Made by a program: the position numbers and the translations under genes. Below the pieces are notes generated by a model. That model was given only the letters and a program-made list of their open reading frames with translations, was not told where the DNA came from and did not search any database. A stretch of 64,000 bases of DNA from Pseudotabrizicola sp. (lineage in GTDB: Bacteria > Pseudomonadota > Alphaproteobacteria > Rhodobacterales > Rhodobacteraceae), in contig NZ_JAUSNR010000010.1 in assembly GCF_030656345.1 (NCBI RefSeq), forward strand, positions 186,001-250,000, in the 5' to 3' direction. Below, one piece after another: positions 8,465-17,625 of the stretch (positions within the stretch are counted from its first letter, which is position 1; each line of letters begins with the position of its first letter).

Positions 8465-9402
8465 CACCGCTCCCCCTTGGTATAAGGCACCATCAGCGCC
8501 GCTGGCACCTGCGCGCGGCGCGACATTGCCACCAGCGCCAGAATGGAAAACACATATGGCAGCATCAGGAACAGCTGATACGGCACCACCGCGCCGATTG
8601 GCGTCTGCTGCAACCGGATCTGCAGAGCATCAAACCCGGCAAACAGCAATGCCCCCAGCACCGCCTTGCCCGGCCGCCACGCCCCAAATACCACCAACGC
8701 AATGCAGATCCAGCCGCGTCCGTTGACCATCTCAAAGAAAAACGATGAAAACGCCGACAGGGTCAGAAAACTTCCCCCCACCGCCATCAGCCCCGATCCC
8801 ACCATCACCGCGCCGATCCGCACGCCCGTCACCGACACGCCCTGCGCCTCCAGCGCCGCCGGGTTCTCGCCCGCCGCCCGCAGCGCCAGCCCCAAAGGTG
8901 TCCGGTACAGCACAAAGGCCACCAGCCCGGCACAGGCAAAGGCTGCGTAGGTCAGCGGCGTCTGCGCAAACAGCGCCGGACCCAGCAGTGGAATGTCCGA
9001 CAACACCGGCACCTCCCACGCCTGAAACGGCGTGATCTTCGGCGGGCTTGTCACCTGCGGCAAAGCCAGCCGATAGGCGAAATAGGCGGTTGCCGTCGCC
9101 AGCATCGTCACCCCCAGCCCCACTACATGCTGGCTCAGGCCAAACGGCACCACCAGCACCCCGTGCAACAGCCCGAACAACGCCCCTGCCCCGAAAGCCA
9201 CCGCCACCCCGCCCCACAGCGGCAGGCCCAGATAGACCGCCATCCACCCGGCAAAGGCCCCGATCACCATGATCCCCTCGATCCCAAGGTTCAACACCCC
9301 GGCCCGCTCACAGATCAGCTCGCCCATGGTGGCGAAAATCAGCGGTGACGCGATGCGCAACACTGCCGCCCAGAAACTGGCCGAGATCAGGATTTCAATC
9401 AC
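8464..9402 (-). CDS. ABC transporter permease, nucleoside/simple-sugar type (second permease)
   Basis: The 312-aa membrane protein belongs to the BPD_transp_2 permease family used with BMP-type binding proteins (NupQ/YufQ-like). The N-terminal FATMGELICERAGVLNLGIEGIMVIGAF is the family signature, followed by alternating hydrophobic segments. The start codon is GTG with a weak GGGGCAACAG upstream. It pairs with the other permease at 9490-10533 and the double ATPase. Confidence 0.9.
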   Translation of the reverse strand: MIEILISASFWAAVLRIASPLIFATMGELICERAGVLNLGIEGIMVIGAFAGWMAVYLGLPLWGGVAVAFGAGALFGLLHGVLVVPFGLSQHVVGLGVTMLATATAYFAYRLALPQVTSPPKITPFQAWEVPVLSDIPLLGPALFAQTPLTYAAFACAGLVAFVLYRTPLGLALRAAGENPAALEAQGVSVTGVRIGAVMVGSGLMAVGGSFLTLSAFSSFFFEMVNGRGWICIALVVFGAWRPGKAVLGALLFAGFDALQIRLQQTPIGAVVPYQLFLMLPYVFSILALVAMSRRAQVPAALMVPYTKGER

Positions 9403-9413
9403 CTGTTGCCCCG

Positions 9414-9464
9414 TTCATCTTGGCAAAAATACTCCGCGGGGGTCCGGGGGCGCGAAGCCCCCGG
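9414..9464. repeat. Intergenic repeat (copy 2) with adjacent GC-rich hairpin inside the transporter operon
   Basis: Bases 9414-9434 are a near-perfect inverted copy of the repeat at 829-849. Ten bases later comes an 8-bp stem (CCGGGGGC / GCCCCCGG, 9444-9451 and 9457-9464) with loop GCGAA. The pair fills the 87-bp gap between two permease genes that otherwise belong to one tightly packed operon. There is no T-tract, so it is more like a REP-type insertion than a terminator. Confidence 0.6.
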
Positions 9465-9489
9465 CGGTCGGCCCAAAGCACACCATCCG

Positions 9490-10533
9490 TCATCCACGCA
9501 CGACCCTCACCTTGGTCAAGGCAATCGCCAACACCATGAACAACAGCGCCACCGCCAGCAGCATATCGGCGATATAGGTCGGCACCCCGGCGCTCCGGCT
9601 CATGGCATCGGCCCCGACAAACACCCCGGCCACGAACAACGCGGTCACCACCACGCCCAGCGGGTGCAGCAGCGCCAGCATGGCGACGATAATCCCGGTG
9701 TAGCCAAACCCCGGCGACAGGTCCAAAGACAGGTGCCCCTTGGCCCCCGCCACCTCGGACCAGCCCGCCAATGCCGCCAGCCCGCCCGACAGCAGCGCGG
9801 TTTTCACCAGCACCGCATTCACCGGCATGCCCGCAAAACGCGCGGCGCGGATATTGGCCCCCACCGCCCGCATCTCGAACCCCAGCGTGGTGCGGGTCTG
9901 GATCACCCAGACGATCCCCGCCGCAATCAGCGCCAGTCCAAAGCCCCAGTGCAGGCGCAAGCCATCAACAATGCGCGGCAGGCGGGCCTCAGCGATCAGC
10001 GCCGAAGATTTTGGCCAGCCCATGCCCATCGGGTCTTTCATCGGGCCTTCCAGCAGATAGCTGACAAACAGCGCCATGATGAAATTGAGCAGGAGGGTGG
10101 TCACCACCTCATCCACCCCTAACCGGACCTTCAAAAGCACCGGCACCAGCAGCAGCATCGCCCCCGCCAGCAGCGCCACCACGGCACTGACCGGCAGCAC
10201 AAAGGGCGCGCCCAAGGCACCCGTCCCCAGCAGCACCGCGATGATGGCGCCCGCATACAGCTGCGCCTCGGCCCCGATGTTCCACAGCCTTGCCCGGAAC
10301 GCCACCGCGACCGCCAGCCCGGTAAAGATCAGCGGTGTGGCGCGGTTCAGCGTCTCCAGCACCGCCAGCCGCGACCCCAGCGCCCCCGTCAGGATCTGGC
10401 CCAGAACCGCAAAGGGATCGGCCCCGGCCAACAGCGCCAGAGCCATGGCGACCAGCACCGTGGCCCCAAGGGCCAGTGCGGGCAGCCCCAGCTGGCGCAG
10501 CAGGGTCGGGTTGGCAACAGGTTCAAGCCGCAT
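9490..10533 (-). CDS. ABC transporter permease, nucleoside/simple-sugar type (first permease)
   Basis: The 347-aa protein is the larger permease of the pair (NupP/YufP-like). It shows about eight or more membrane segments and family motifs such as RATPLIFTGLAVAVAFRARLWNIGAEAQLYAGA and VGANIRAARFAGMPV. I start it at the ATG at 10533, which overlaps the ATPase 3' end by 11 bp; the frame extension to 10578 lies fully inside the ATPase gene. Confidence 0.9.
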   Translation of the reverse strand: MRLEPVANPTLLRQLGLPALALGATVLVAMALALLAGADPFAVLGQILTGALGSRLAVLETLNRATPLIFTGLAVAVAFRARLWNIGAEAQLYAGAIIAVLLGTGALGAPFVLPVSAVVALLAGAMLLLVPVLLKVRLGVDEVVTTLLLNFIMALFVSYLLEGPMKDPMGMGWPKSSALIAEARLPRIVDGLRLHWGFGLALIAAGIVWVIQTRTTLGFEMRAVGANIRAARFAGMPVNAVLVKTALLSGGLAALAGWSEVAGAKGHLSLDLSPGFGYTGIIVAMLALLHPLGVVVTALFVAGVFVGADAMSRSAGVPTYIADMLLAVALLFMVLAIALTKVRVVRG

Positions 10534-12052
10534 CGCCAAGCCCCTGCCCGAAGCCATGCCCCGCCATCCACAACCCAAGCTCGCCCTGCGTCAGCGCGCC
10601 GCGCGGGAAAGCAGGCGACAGCCGCCCCTCGCTGATCACATGAATCACGTCTGACAGACCCATCACCTCATCCAGATCTTCGGAGATCAGCAGCACCGCC
10701 GCCCCCGCATCGCGCGCCGCGACCAGCCGCCCGTGCACATAGGCAATCGCCCCCACATCCAACCCCCGCACCGGCTGATTGGCGATCAATATACCGGGGT
10801 GTTCTTCCATCACCCGGCCAAGGATCAGCTTTTGCATGTTCCCGCCCGACAGCAGCCTGATCCGCGCCTCCGGCCCCGGGCAACGCACATCGTAGCCTGC
10901 GATCAGGCTCTCGGTGTGCCGCCGCACGGCGGCCCAGTCGACAAATCCGGCGCGGGAAAACCGGGTGGCATAGGTTTCCAGCACCGCGTTCTCTGCCAGC
11001 GTGAAATCGGCCACCGTTCCGGTCTTGTGACGGTCTTCGGGAATGCGGCCCACCCCGGCCCCGATAGCCGCGCGCGGCGACCAGTGCGGCACGGCTGCGC
11101 CATCCACCAGCATCTCCCCCGCCTCTGGCCCCAGCGCGCCGCCGATCAGATCGGCCAGTGCCGCCTGCCCGTTGCCCGACACGCCCGCCAGCCCGGTGAT
11201 CGTGCCCGCGCGCAACGCCAGCGTGACCTCGCGCAGCGCCCCCGCCCGCACATTGCGCAGCGACAGCCGCACCGGGCCGGGCACGCCCGGGGCGACCGTG
11301 GCCTCGGCCATCTCGGCCCCCACCATCATCGCGGCAAGCGCGCGCCGGTCAGTGTCCCGTGTCGCCACCTGCCCCACCACGCGGCCATGGCGCAGCACGA
11401 CGCAGGTGTCGGAATGGCCCATCACCTCATGCAGCTTGTGGCTGATGAAAATCACCGACAGCCCGCGCGCAGTAGCCAGCCGCAGGGTCTGGAACAGGGC
11501 CTCGGCTTCTTGCGGGGTCAGGACCGCTGTCGGCTCGTCGAGGATCAGAATACGCGCGTCACGGTACAGCGCCTTGAGGATTTCCACCCGCTGCCGCTCG
11601 CCCACCGACAGGTCGGCCACGCGGGCGTGCGGGTCCACCGCCAACCCGAAATCAAGGCTCAGCGCCTGCACCTTTGCAAGTGCCGCCGCCCGCCCCCGGC
11701 CCAGTGACCAAACGCTTTCCGTCCCCAGAGTGATGTTTTCCAGCACCGTCAGCTGATCGGCCAGCGTGAAATGCTGATGCACCATGCCGATGCCCGCCGC
11801 CAAGGCGGCCTTCGGCTGCCCGGCGGGCAAGGGCTGGCCAAAGGCGGTCACCGTGCCTTCATCCGCCAGATAATGCCCGAACAGAATGTTCATCAGCGTG
11901 GTCTTGCCCGCGCCGTTTTCGCCCAACAGCGCCAGCACCTCACCCCTGTGCAGGGTCAGGCTGATGGCGTCATTCGCCACCAGCCTGCCAAACCGTTTGG
12001 TAATCCGGTCGAGGCGGAGGACACCCTCCGCCTCAGCGCTGTCAAAGCTCAC
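10523..12052 (-). CDS. ABC transporter ATP-binding protein with two ATPase domains (nucleoside type)
   Basis: The 509-aa protein carries two ABC domains in tandem. The first has Walker A LLGENGAGKTTLMN, signature LSVGERQRVEI and Walker B ILILDEPTAVL. The second has a degenerate Walker A (GVSGNGQAALADLI) and LLSGGNMQKLILGR, the usual pattern of sugar/nucleoside importer ATPases. The GTG start overlaps the stop of the binding-protein gene by 4 bp (GTGA). Confidence 0.92.
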   Translation of the reverse strand: MSFDSAEAEGVLRLDRITKRFGRLVANDAISLTLHRGEVLALLGENGAGKTTLMNILFGHYLADEGTVTAFGQPLPAGQPKAALAAGIGMVHQHFTLADQLTVLENITLGTESVWSLGRGRAAALAKVQALSLDFGLAVDPHARVADLSVGERQRVEILKALYRDARILILDEPTAVLTPQEAEALFQTLRLATARGLSVIFISHKLHEVMGHSDTCVVLRHGRVVGQVATRDTDRRALAAMMVGAEMAEATVAPGVPGPVRLSLRNVRAGALREVTLALRAGTITGLAGVSGNGQAALADLIGGALGPEAGEMLVDGAAVPHWSPRAAIGAGVGRIPEDRHKTGTVADFTLAENAVLETYATRFSRAGFVDWAAVRRHTESLIAGYDVRCPGPEARIRLLSGGNMQKLILGRVMEEHPGILIANQPVRGLDVGAIAYVHGRLVAARDAGAAVLLISEDLDEVMGLSDVIHVISEGRLSPAFPRGALTQGELGLWMAGHGFGQGLGDAA

Positions 12053-13068
12053 GATGATTTCGGCTCACTGTCGTCAATTTCGACGCTAAAGCTGCCATCC
12101 ATGATCGCCGCCTGCCGGGCCGCGACCAGTTCCATCGCCGCCGCAGGCACCTTGCCCTCGAACGTGCCAAGCGGTGCCAGCGAACAGCCCCCCGCCTGCA
12201 TATAGCTGTAAACGCCGTAATTCTCGGCGGCAAAATTGCCAGCCGTCACCGCAGCCACCGCCGCCTCAAACGTCGGCTCAAAGTGCCACAGCGCAGAGGC
12301 GACCACCGTTTCAGGATAATCGGCCTGGGTGTCGATCACGTTGCCAATCGCCAGCACGCCGCGTTCCATCGCCGCATCGGCCACGCCAAAGCGTTCTGCG
12401 TACAGCAGATCCGCCCCGGCCTCGATCATCGCAAAGGCCGTTTCCTTGGCTTTCGGCGGGTCGAACCATGACCCGATGAACGTCACCTGAAACGACGCAT
12501 CGGGGCGGGTTTCGCGCACACCGGCCATGAAGGCGTGCATCAGCCGGTTGACCTCGGGGATCGGAAAGCCGCCGACCAGACCGATATTGCCCGATGTGGT
12601 CATTGCCCCCGCGATGATGCCCGACAGATAGCTTGCATCCTGAATATAGTTGTCAAACACCGCCAGATTGGGGTTCGCCGCCGCATCCGGCATAAAGGAC
12701 GATCCCATCAGGAACGCCACCTCGGGATATTCCGCCGCCACTTCGCGCGCTTCGGCCTCGACCCCGAAAATCTCGCCCACGATCAGCTGAACACCGCTCT
12801 CGGCATATTCGCGCATGACGCGCGGGTAATCGGTGTTGGCCACATTTTCGGTGTAGGTATACTCAACCACGCCCGCCGCTTTTGCGGCCTCGGCGGCCTG
12901 ATGGATGCGCCCGGCCCATTGCTGTTCGACCGGCACCGTGTAGATGCCTGCCACCTTCAGCGGCCCCTCGGCCAGAACCGCGCGCGGCAGGAACGCCGCG
13001 CCAAGGCCAAGCACGCCGCCGCCAAGGATCATTCCGCGCCGTGAGACGCCCCGTTTCATCCCGATCAT
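12049..13068 (-). CDS. BMP-family substrate-binding lipoprotein-like protein for nucleosides or bases
   Basis: The 339-aa protein is a periplasmic binding protein of the PnrA/BMP family: LKVAGIYTVPVEQQWAGRIHQAA, then GEIFG and YLSGIIAGAMT. The N-terminus has SRRGMILGGGVLGLGAAFLPRAVLA, a signal with a twin-arginine-like motif, and no lipobox Cys. I place the start at ATG 13068, preceded by GGGGTGATAAG; the longer frame to 13224 enters the neighbouring gene's region. First gene of the transport operon ending in codA, so the ligand is likely a nucleobase or nucleoside; this is inference. Confidence 0.88.
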   Translation of the reverse strand: MIGMKRGVSRRGMILGGGVLGLGAAFLPRAVLAEGPLKVAGIYTVPVEQQWAGRIHQAAEAAKAAGVVEYTYTENVANTDYPRVMREYAESGVQLIVGEIFGVEAEAREVAAEYPEVAFLMGSSFMPDAAANPNLAVFDNYIQDASYLSGIIAGAMTTSGNIGLVGGFPIPEVNRLMHAFMAGVRETRPDASFQVTFIGSWFDPPKAKETAFAMIEAGADLLYAERFGVADAAMERGVLAIGNVIDTQADYPETVVASALWHFEPTFEAAVAAVTAGNFAAENYGVYSYMQAGGCSLAPLGTFEGKVPAAAMELVAARQAAIMDGSFSVEIDDSEPKSS

Positions 13069-13186
13069 TCTTATCACCCCCTGTTTTCGTTGTTGTTTGA
13101 CCATACGGTAAAACCCAACGCCGATTCGCCACAAGCAATCGTTCGCGCCCCCGTCAGCGCCGAAGAAACGGGCAAAGCGGCCCATG

Positions 13187-16100
13187 TCAGCGCAAAGATG
13201 CCGAATTTCCGGGCGGGTTTGCAACAGGCTTTCGCGTCAGGTCAATCGCGCGCGCCAACGCGTGAAGCGAGATCGGCTTGGTCACCACATCGGCAAAACC
13301 GGCGGCGCGGTAATCAGCCACGTTCTGCGCCATCGCATGGGCGGTGACCGCCAGCACTGGCGGCAGGCCCGCCGCGCCGGCCTTGTCGCGCAGCTCGGTC
13401 AGCGCGGTCAGCCCGTCCTTGCGCGGCATCGAAATGTCCAGCAGCACCACATCGAACTGGCCGGGGGCCCAGGCCTCTACCGCCTCGTCCCCGTCGCACA
13501 CCAGCGTCACCGTGATGCCCAGCCGGTTCAGCATGGCGCGCATGATCAGCCGGTTGGTGGAATTGTCTTCGGCCAGCAGAACGCGCAGGCCGGCCACATC
13601 CGGCAGATCCGGCAAGTCAGGCGATTGCGGCGCGTTGTCGATCTGCGGCATCGGCACGGTCAGCGTCACCGTTGTGCCCCTGCCAGAGGCGCTGACCAAC
13701 GCAACCTCGCCCTTCATCAGGCTCATCAGCCGCCGCACGATGGGCAGGCCCAGCCCGGTGCCCCCAAAGCGCCGGGTGATCGATTCATCGCCTTGGGTAA
13801 ACTCATCAAAGACAATCGCCGTCTGATCATCGCTCATCCCGATGCCGGTGTCTGACACGACGATGCGCAGCTTGTCATCATCCCCGGTCACTTCTTCAAT
13901 CATGACCGTGACTGAACCGGATTCCGTAAACTTGATCGCGTTGCCTACAAGATTGTGCAGAACCTGCAACAGCCGCGTTGCATCGCCCATCCGCATCTTG
14001 CCGGTGCCCGACCCCAGGCTGACCTTCAGATCAATCCCTTTGCCACGCGCCGACATCCCATGCATCAGCTCGATCCGTTTTGCCAGATCGCGCAGCGACA
14101 GCGGGGCCAGATCAAGCATCAGCTTGCCGCTTTCGATCTTTGCCAGATCCAGAATGTCATTCACCACCGACAGCAGGTGAACCCCGGATTCGCGGATCGC
14201 ATCCAGCATCGCCCCTTGCTTGGGGTCGCTCACCCCTTCGGCCAGCAGCTCTGCCATGCCCAGAACGCCGTTCAGTGGCGTGCGCAACTCATGGCTCATA
14301 TTGGCCAGAAACTGCGATTTGGCGCGGCTGGCCTCTTCCGCCCGGTGGATTGCCGCGCGCAGATTGTCCTCGGCCTGCGCGGCGGCGGTCACATCGGTGA
14401 TGGTGCACACCACCCGTGCCGCGATTCCGGCCTCAGGCAGGACAGCCGCGTTCATCGACAGCACCTTGATCCGCCCGTCCGCCATGTGCACGCGCAGCCG
14501 CAGATCGCGGATCACCTCACCCGTTTTCAGCGCAAGCTGGCAGGCCATGCGCGAAAACGGCAACGCCTCGCCAGCGGCATCATGCAGATGCAACCGAACC
14601 GGGTCACAGATCTGATTCAGCAGCGCCTCATCGGGCTGTTCCAGAATGCGCTGCACTTCGCGGTTGAAAAACACGATCCGCGATGTTTCATCCACCGCCA
14701 GAATACCGAACCCCGAGGTTTCCATCAGCGTCGACAGAAAGTCGCGCTCGGCCTCCAGATCGACCTCCAGCCGCTTGCGCTCGCTGATATCCAGATGCAC
14801 GCCGGAGGTGGCGGTTGGCTTTCCATCGGCACCCCATGCGGTGATCTGCCCGCGAGAGGCGACCCAGACCCAGTGGCCATCTTTGTGGCGCAGCCGAAAC
14901 GCGTCGTCGAACCGGATCGTGCCTTTTGCAAACCGTGAATCCTGGGTGCCGTTCAGATTGGCCCAGTCGTCCGGATGCAACAGGCTTTGCCAGACCGCAT
15001 CGGTCACCGGGCCAAGCTCTTCCAGCGTGTAGCCCAGCATCGCGGCCCAAAGTTCGTTTACATGGCACAGACCTGCCGTCATGTCATGGTGCCAGGTGCC
15101 GACCTCCGCCCCTTCGATGATCTGCTCCATCCGCTGCTCAGCGGCCTTGAGCGCCGAGACATCGACATGCACCCCGGACATGCATACCGGAATGCCATTC
15201 TGATCACGCTTCGAGACATGACCGCGCGACTGCACCCAGACCCAATGCCCCGCCCGGTGCCGCAGCCGGAACGCCAGATCAAAGCGGTCGGTCTCTCCCT
15301 GTCGCACGCGGCAAACCATCGACAGGGTCGGCCCTGCATCATCGGGGTGCAGCAGGCTTTGCCACGTCGTCATGGTGATCGGTGCCATCTCGGCGCAGGT
15401 CCAGCCCAGCATTTCCGCCCAGCGTTCGTTGACCCGGTTTTCGCCGGTCACAAAGTCAGATTCCCAGGTCCCGGCCTGCGAGCCCTCAATCACCTGTGAC
15501 AGACGCCGCTGATTTTCGCGCTCGGCCGTGATGTCGATCCGCAGACCGACCCGCCCGCCCGAGGGCGTTCTGCGGTCGACGACGCGTATCGATTTACCGT
15601 TCAGCAGATCGACCGTGGCATCATAGACCGCATCGTGACGGACAGCCAGAACCTCGCCGATGAACGCTTCCTCGCGCCCCTTTGCCTCGGGCCACCAGCC
15701 GATGTCCACGCCAGCCCGCAGAATGTCCTCATAGCGGACACCAGGGGCCATCAATCCGGCCATTTCGAGATAAAGCGCTGACATCTGCGAATTGACCATG
15801 ACAACACGGTCTTCGGCATCCAGCAGCATGAACCCGTGCGGAAGCGCCTGCACGGCGGTGTGCAGCTCTTCGCGCGCGCGCACCGCCTCATCGCGTACGG
15901 CCTGCACCTCTGCCAGATGCGCCTGCAACTCGCTGACATCCTCAATTAACAGCCAGACGACCTTCTTGTGGCAGCCCGTACCCAGCATCAGGCCGCGCAG
16001 AACCGCCGGGAAGTCTGAACCGTCTGGGCGCATGAACTGCTGGTCAATCGGGCCGAACTGCCCGCCCTCTTCCAGTTGTGCGACGGCGGCGGTGATGATG

Positions 16101-16678
16101 GACTCGTGATCTTGATGCACCAGCGAGCGGATCGTGGCGCCGATCAGATCGCCACGGGTCCAGTTGCCAAAGCCGGCAAAGGCGGCGTTGACCTCCATGA
16201 TCCTGCCGGTGGGATAGTCGATCAGCACAACGCCGACCGGCGACAGATCAAACATGCTGCGCAGCAGCCGGTCCCGCCGGGCAAGCTTGTTCGCGGCGCG
16301 CTGTTCCGCCATCTGCCGTTCGGCCCCGGCCTTGCCCGCCCGGTGCAGGGCCGACAGCGCGCGCAGAACTGCGCCAAGCCCTTGGCGCAAGGCCGCAGGC
16401 AGCGCATCGGACACCCCGTCCAGCGCTGCGCCGCCGTGCACAATCCGGCCCGGCGCAAGATCGGTGCCCTGACCGGATATCCAGACCTTGTTCACAATCG
16501 TCAGCCGCAGCGGGCAGCGCAAGGCCCCCGAAAGCCGGACCATGGCATGCTGGATCGCTGCTTCGGCGGGGTCCATCCCAAGGCCCAGAACGCTGGCTTC
16601 GGCCAGATCGGCCACAACGTCAGACACCACCAGAAGCACTGCTTCGGTGGTGTTTCCGGCCAGACCCGTTCCATCCAT
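13187..16678 (-). CDS. PAS-rich hybrid sensor histidine kinase with C-terminal receiver domain
   Basis: About 1163 aa. A non-catalytic N-terminus is followed by several PAS/PAC units: SPVGVVLIDYPTGRI, a PAS around QALPHGFMLLDAEDRV, two closely similar PAS-PAC copies (WQSLLHPDD...HWVWVQSRG and WQSLLHPDD...HWVWVASRG), and one more near GFGILAVDETSRI. Then come the phosphorylated His in SHELRTPLNGVLGMAEL, N-box NLVGNAIKFTESG, G-boxes DTGIGM and GGTGLGLPI, and a receiver with Asp in LLDISMPRKDG. No membrane segment is seen, so it is probably cytoplasmic. The start is uncertain; frames open to 16750. No dedicated output regulator is adjacent. Confidence 0.85.
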   Translation of the reverse strand: MDGTGLAGNTTEAVLLVVSDVVADLAEASVLGLGMDPAEAAIQHAMVRLSGALRCPLRLTIVNKVWISGQGTDLAPGRIVHGGAALDGVSDALPAALRQGLGAVLRALSALHRAGKAGAERQMAEQRAANKLARRDRLLRSMFDLSPVGVVLIDYPTGRIMEVNAAFAGFGNWTRGDLIGATIRSLVHQDHESIITAAVAQLEEGGQFGPIDQQFMRPDGSDFPAVLRGLMLGTGCHKKVVWLLIEDVSELQAHLAEVQAVRDEAVRAREELHTAVQALPHGFMLLDAEDRVVMVNSQMSALYLEMAGLMAPGVRYEDILRAGVDIGWWPEAKGREEAFIGEVLAVRHDAVYDATVDLLNGKSIRVVDRRTPSGGRVGLRIDITAERENQRRLSQVIEGSQAGTWESDFVTGENRVNERWAEMLGWTCAEMAPITMTTWQSLLHPDDAGPTLSMVCRVRQGETDRFDLAFRLRHRAGHWVWVQSRGHVSKRDQNGIPVCMSGVHVDVSALKAAEQRMEQIIEGAEVGTWHHDMTAGLCHVNELWAAMLGYTLEELGPVTDAVWQSLLHPDDWANLNGTQDSRFAKGTIRFDDAFRLRHKDGHWVWVASRGQITAWGADGKPTATSGVHLDISERKRLEVDLEAERDFLSTLMETSGFGILAVDETSRIVFFNREVQRILEQPDEALLNQICDPVRLHLHDAAGEALPFSRMACQLALKTGEVIRDLRLRVHMADGRIKVLSMNAAVLPEAGIAARVVCTITDVTAAAQAEDNLRAAIHRAEEASRAKSQFLANMSHELRTPLNGVLGMAELLAEGVSDPKQGAMLDAIRESGVHLLSVVNDILDLAKIESGKLMLDLAPLSLRDLAKRIELMHGMSARGKGIDLKVSLGSGTGKMRMGDATRLLQVLHNLVGNAIKFTESGSVTVMIEEVTGDDDKLRIVVSDTGIGMSDDQTAIVFDEFTQGDESITRRFGGTGLGLPIVRRLMSLMKGEVALVSASGRGTTVTLTVPMPQIDNAPQSPDLPDLPDVAGLRVLLAEDNSTNRLIMRAMLNRLGITVTLVCDGDEAVEAWAPGQFDVVLLDISMPRKDGLTALTELRDKAGAAGLPPVLAVTAHAMAQNVADYRAAGFADVVTKPISLHALARAIDLTRKPVANPPGNSASLR

Positions 16679-16755
16679 AGCGTTCAGAGTGCGTCCTCCA
16701 TCAGAACTCACCGACGGCGGCAGCATGATCCAGCAGCCGCGACCGTGCAAGGGGC

Positions 16756-17625
16756 TTAGCGTTTGCCGTAATACAGGCCAACAACATGTTCGGCCTCGGC
16801 GAAAAACAGCCAGCGTTGGGCAAAGGCCCCCAGCAGATGCAGCGGCACCGCCACATAGGGGCCAAAGCGCCCCGGCAGCAGCAGCATCGCGAGGAACGGC
16901 AGAGCCACAGCCAGTATCAGCGCCAGCGCGCGCAGCTTGGGCACATGGCGGCGGCCCACCACATAGATCATCTCATGCAGCAGGTAGTTGCCTGCGGTAT
17001 GCGCGGGTTCAAACACGCTCAGCCGGCCACGCCCGCCCAAGCCCGTTGCAGTGCCCAGCGTGCTGCCGGCACGTGAAAATGCGCCATCCCCCACCCGCCA
17101 GTGCAGCACCATCAGGACACCCAGCACCGGCAAGGCGACCAGCGAAGCACCCTTCAACCCCGCCAGCAGGCAGCCTCCGGCAGCGGCAAAGGCCAGATAC
17201 AGCGCCGGAACCCCCCAATGATGCCAGCGCGGCACCGCGCGGATCTGGGCATAGATCATGCCGGTGGCCACGACACTTGCCACCGCAAGCGCCGCCCCCA
17301 GCCAGCCCACGCCGCGCGGCAGACCAAGGCCCAGCCAGTCCGACAGCGCCACCGGCGCAAGCACCAGCAGCGCCAGCACCGCCCCCCACGCCTCACGGCT
17401 CAGCCAGCTGGACCGCCACTGGGTAAAGGCCAGCAAGCCACGTTTCGGGTTGCCAAGGTGAAAGGCCGATGCCGCAAGCCCCACCGTGGCCAGCAGATAG
17501 CCGATAAACCAATGCCAGAACGCGGCAACGCCGCTGTAATCATGAACAGTGGCCAGAACCGCAAGATAGCCAAAACCCATGCCCGACAGCACTGTGAAGA
17601 TGATAACCGAAGATGCGGGATTCAT
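16756..17625 (-). CDS. soeC: Sulfite dehydrogenase membrane anchor SoeC
   Basis: The 289-aa integral membrane protein has about eight hydrophobic segments and DmsC/NrfD-type features (MNPASSVIIFTVLSGMGFGYL, LLAFTQWRSSWLSREAWGAVLA, RHVPKLRALALI). It anchors SoeAB at the inner face of the membrane and passes electrons to quinone. Its ATG begins immediately after the soeB stop. It ends the six-gene xsc-tauE-ackA-soeABC run. Confidence 0.9.
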   Translation of the reverse strand: MNPASSVIIFTVLSGMGFGYLAVLATVHDYSGVAAFWHWFIGYLLATVGLAASAFHLGNPKRGLLAFTQWRSSWLSREAWGAVLALLVLAPVALSDWLGLGLPRGVGWLGAALAVASVVATGMIYAQIRAVPRWHHWGVPALYLAFAAAGGCLLAGLKGASLVALPVLGVLMVLHWRVGDGAFSRAGSTLGTATGLGGRGRLSVFEPAHTAGNYLLHEMIYVVGRRHVPKLRALALILAVALPFLAMLLLPGRFGPYVAVPLHLLGAFAQRWLFFAEAEHVVGLYYGKR

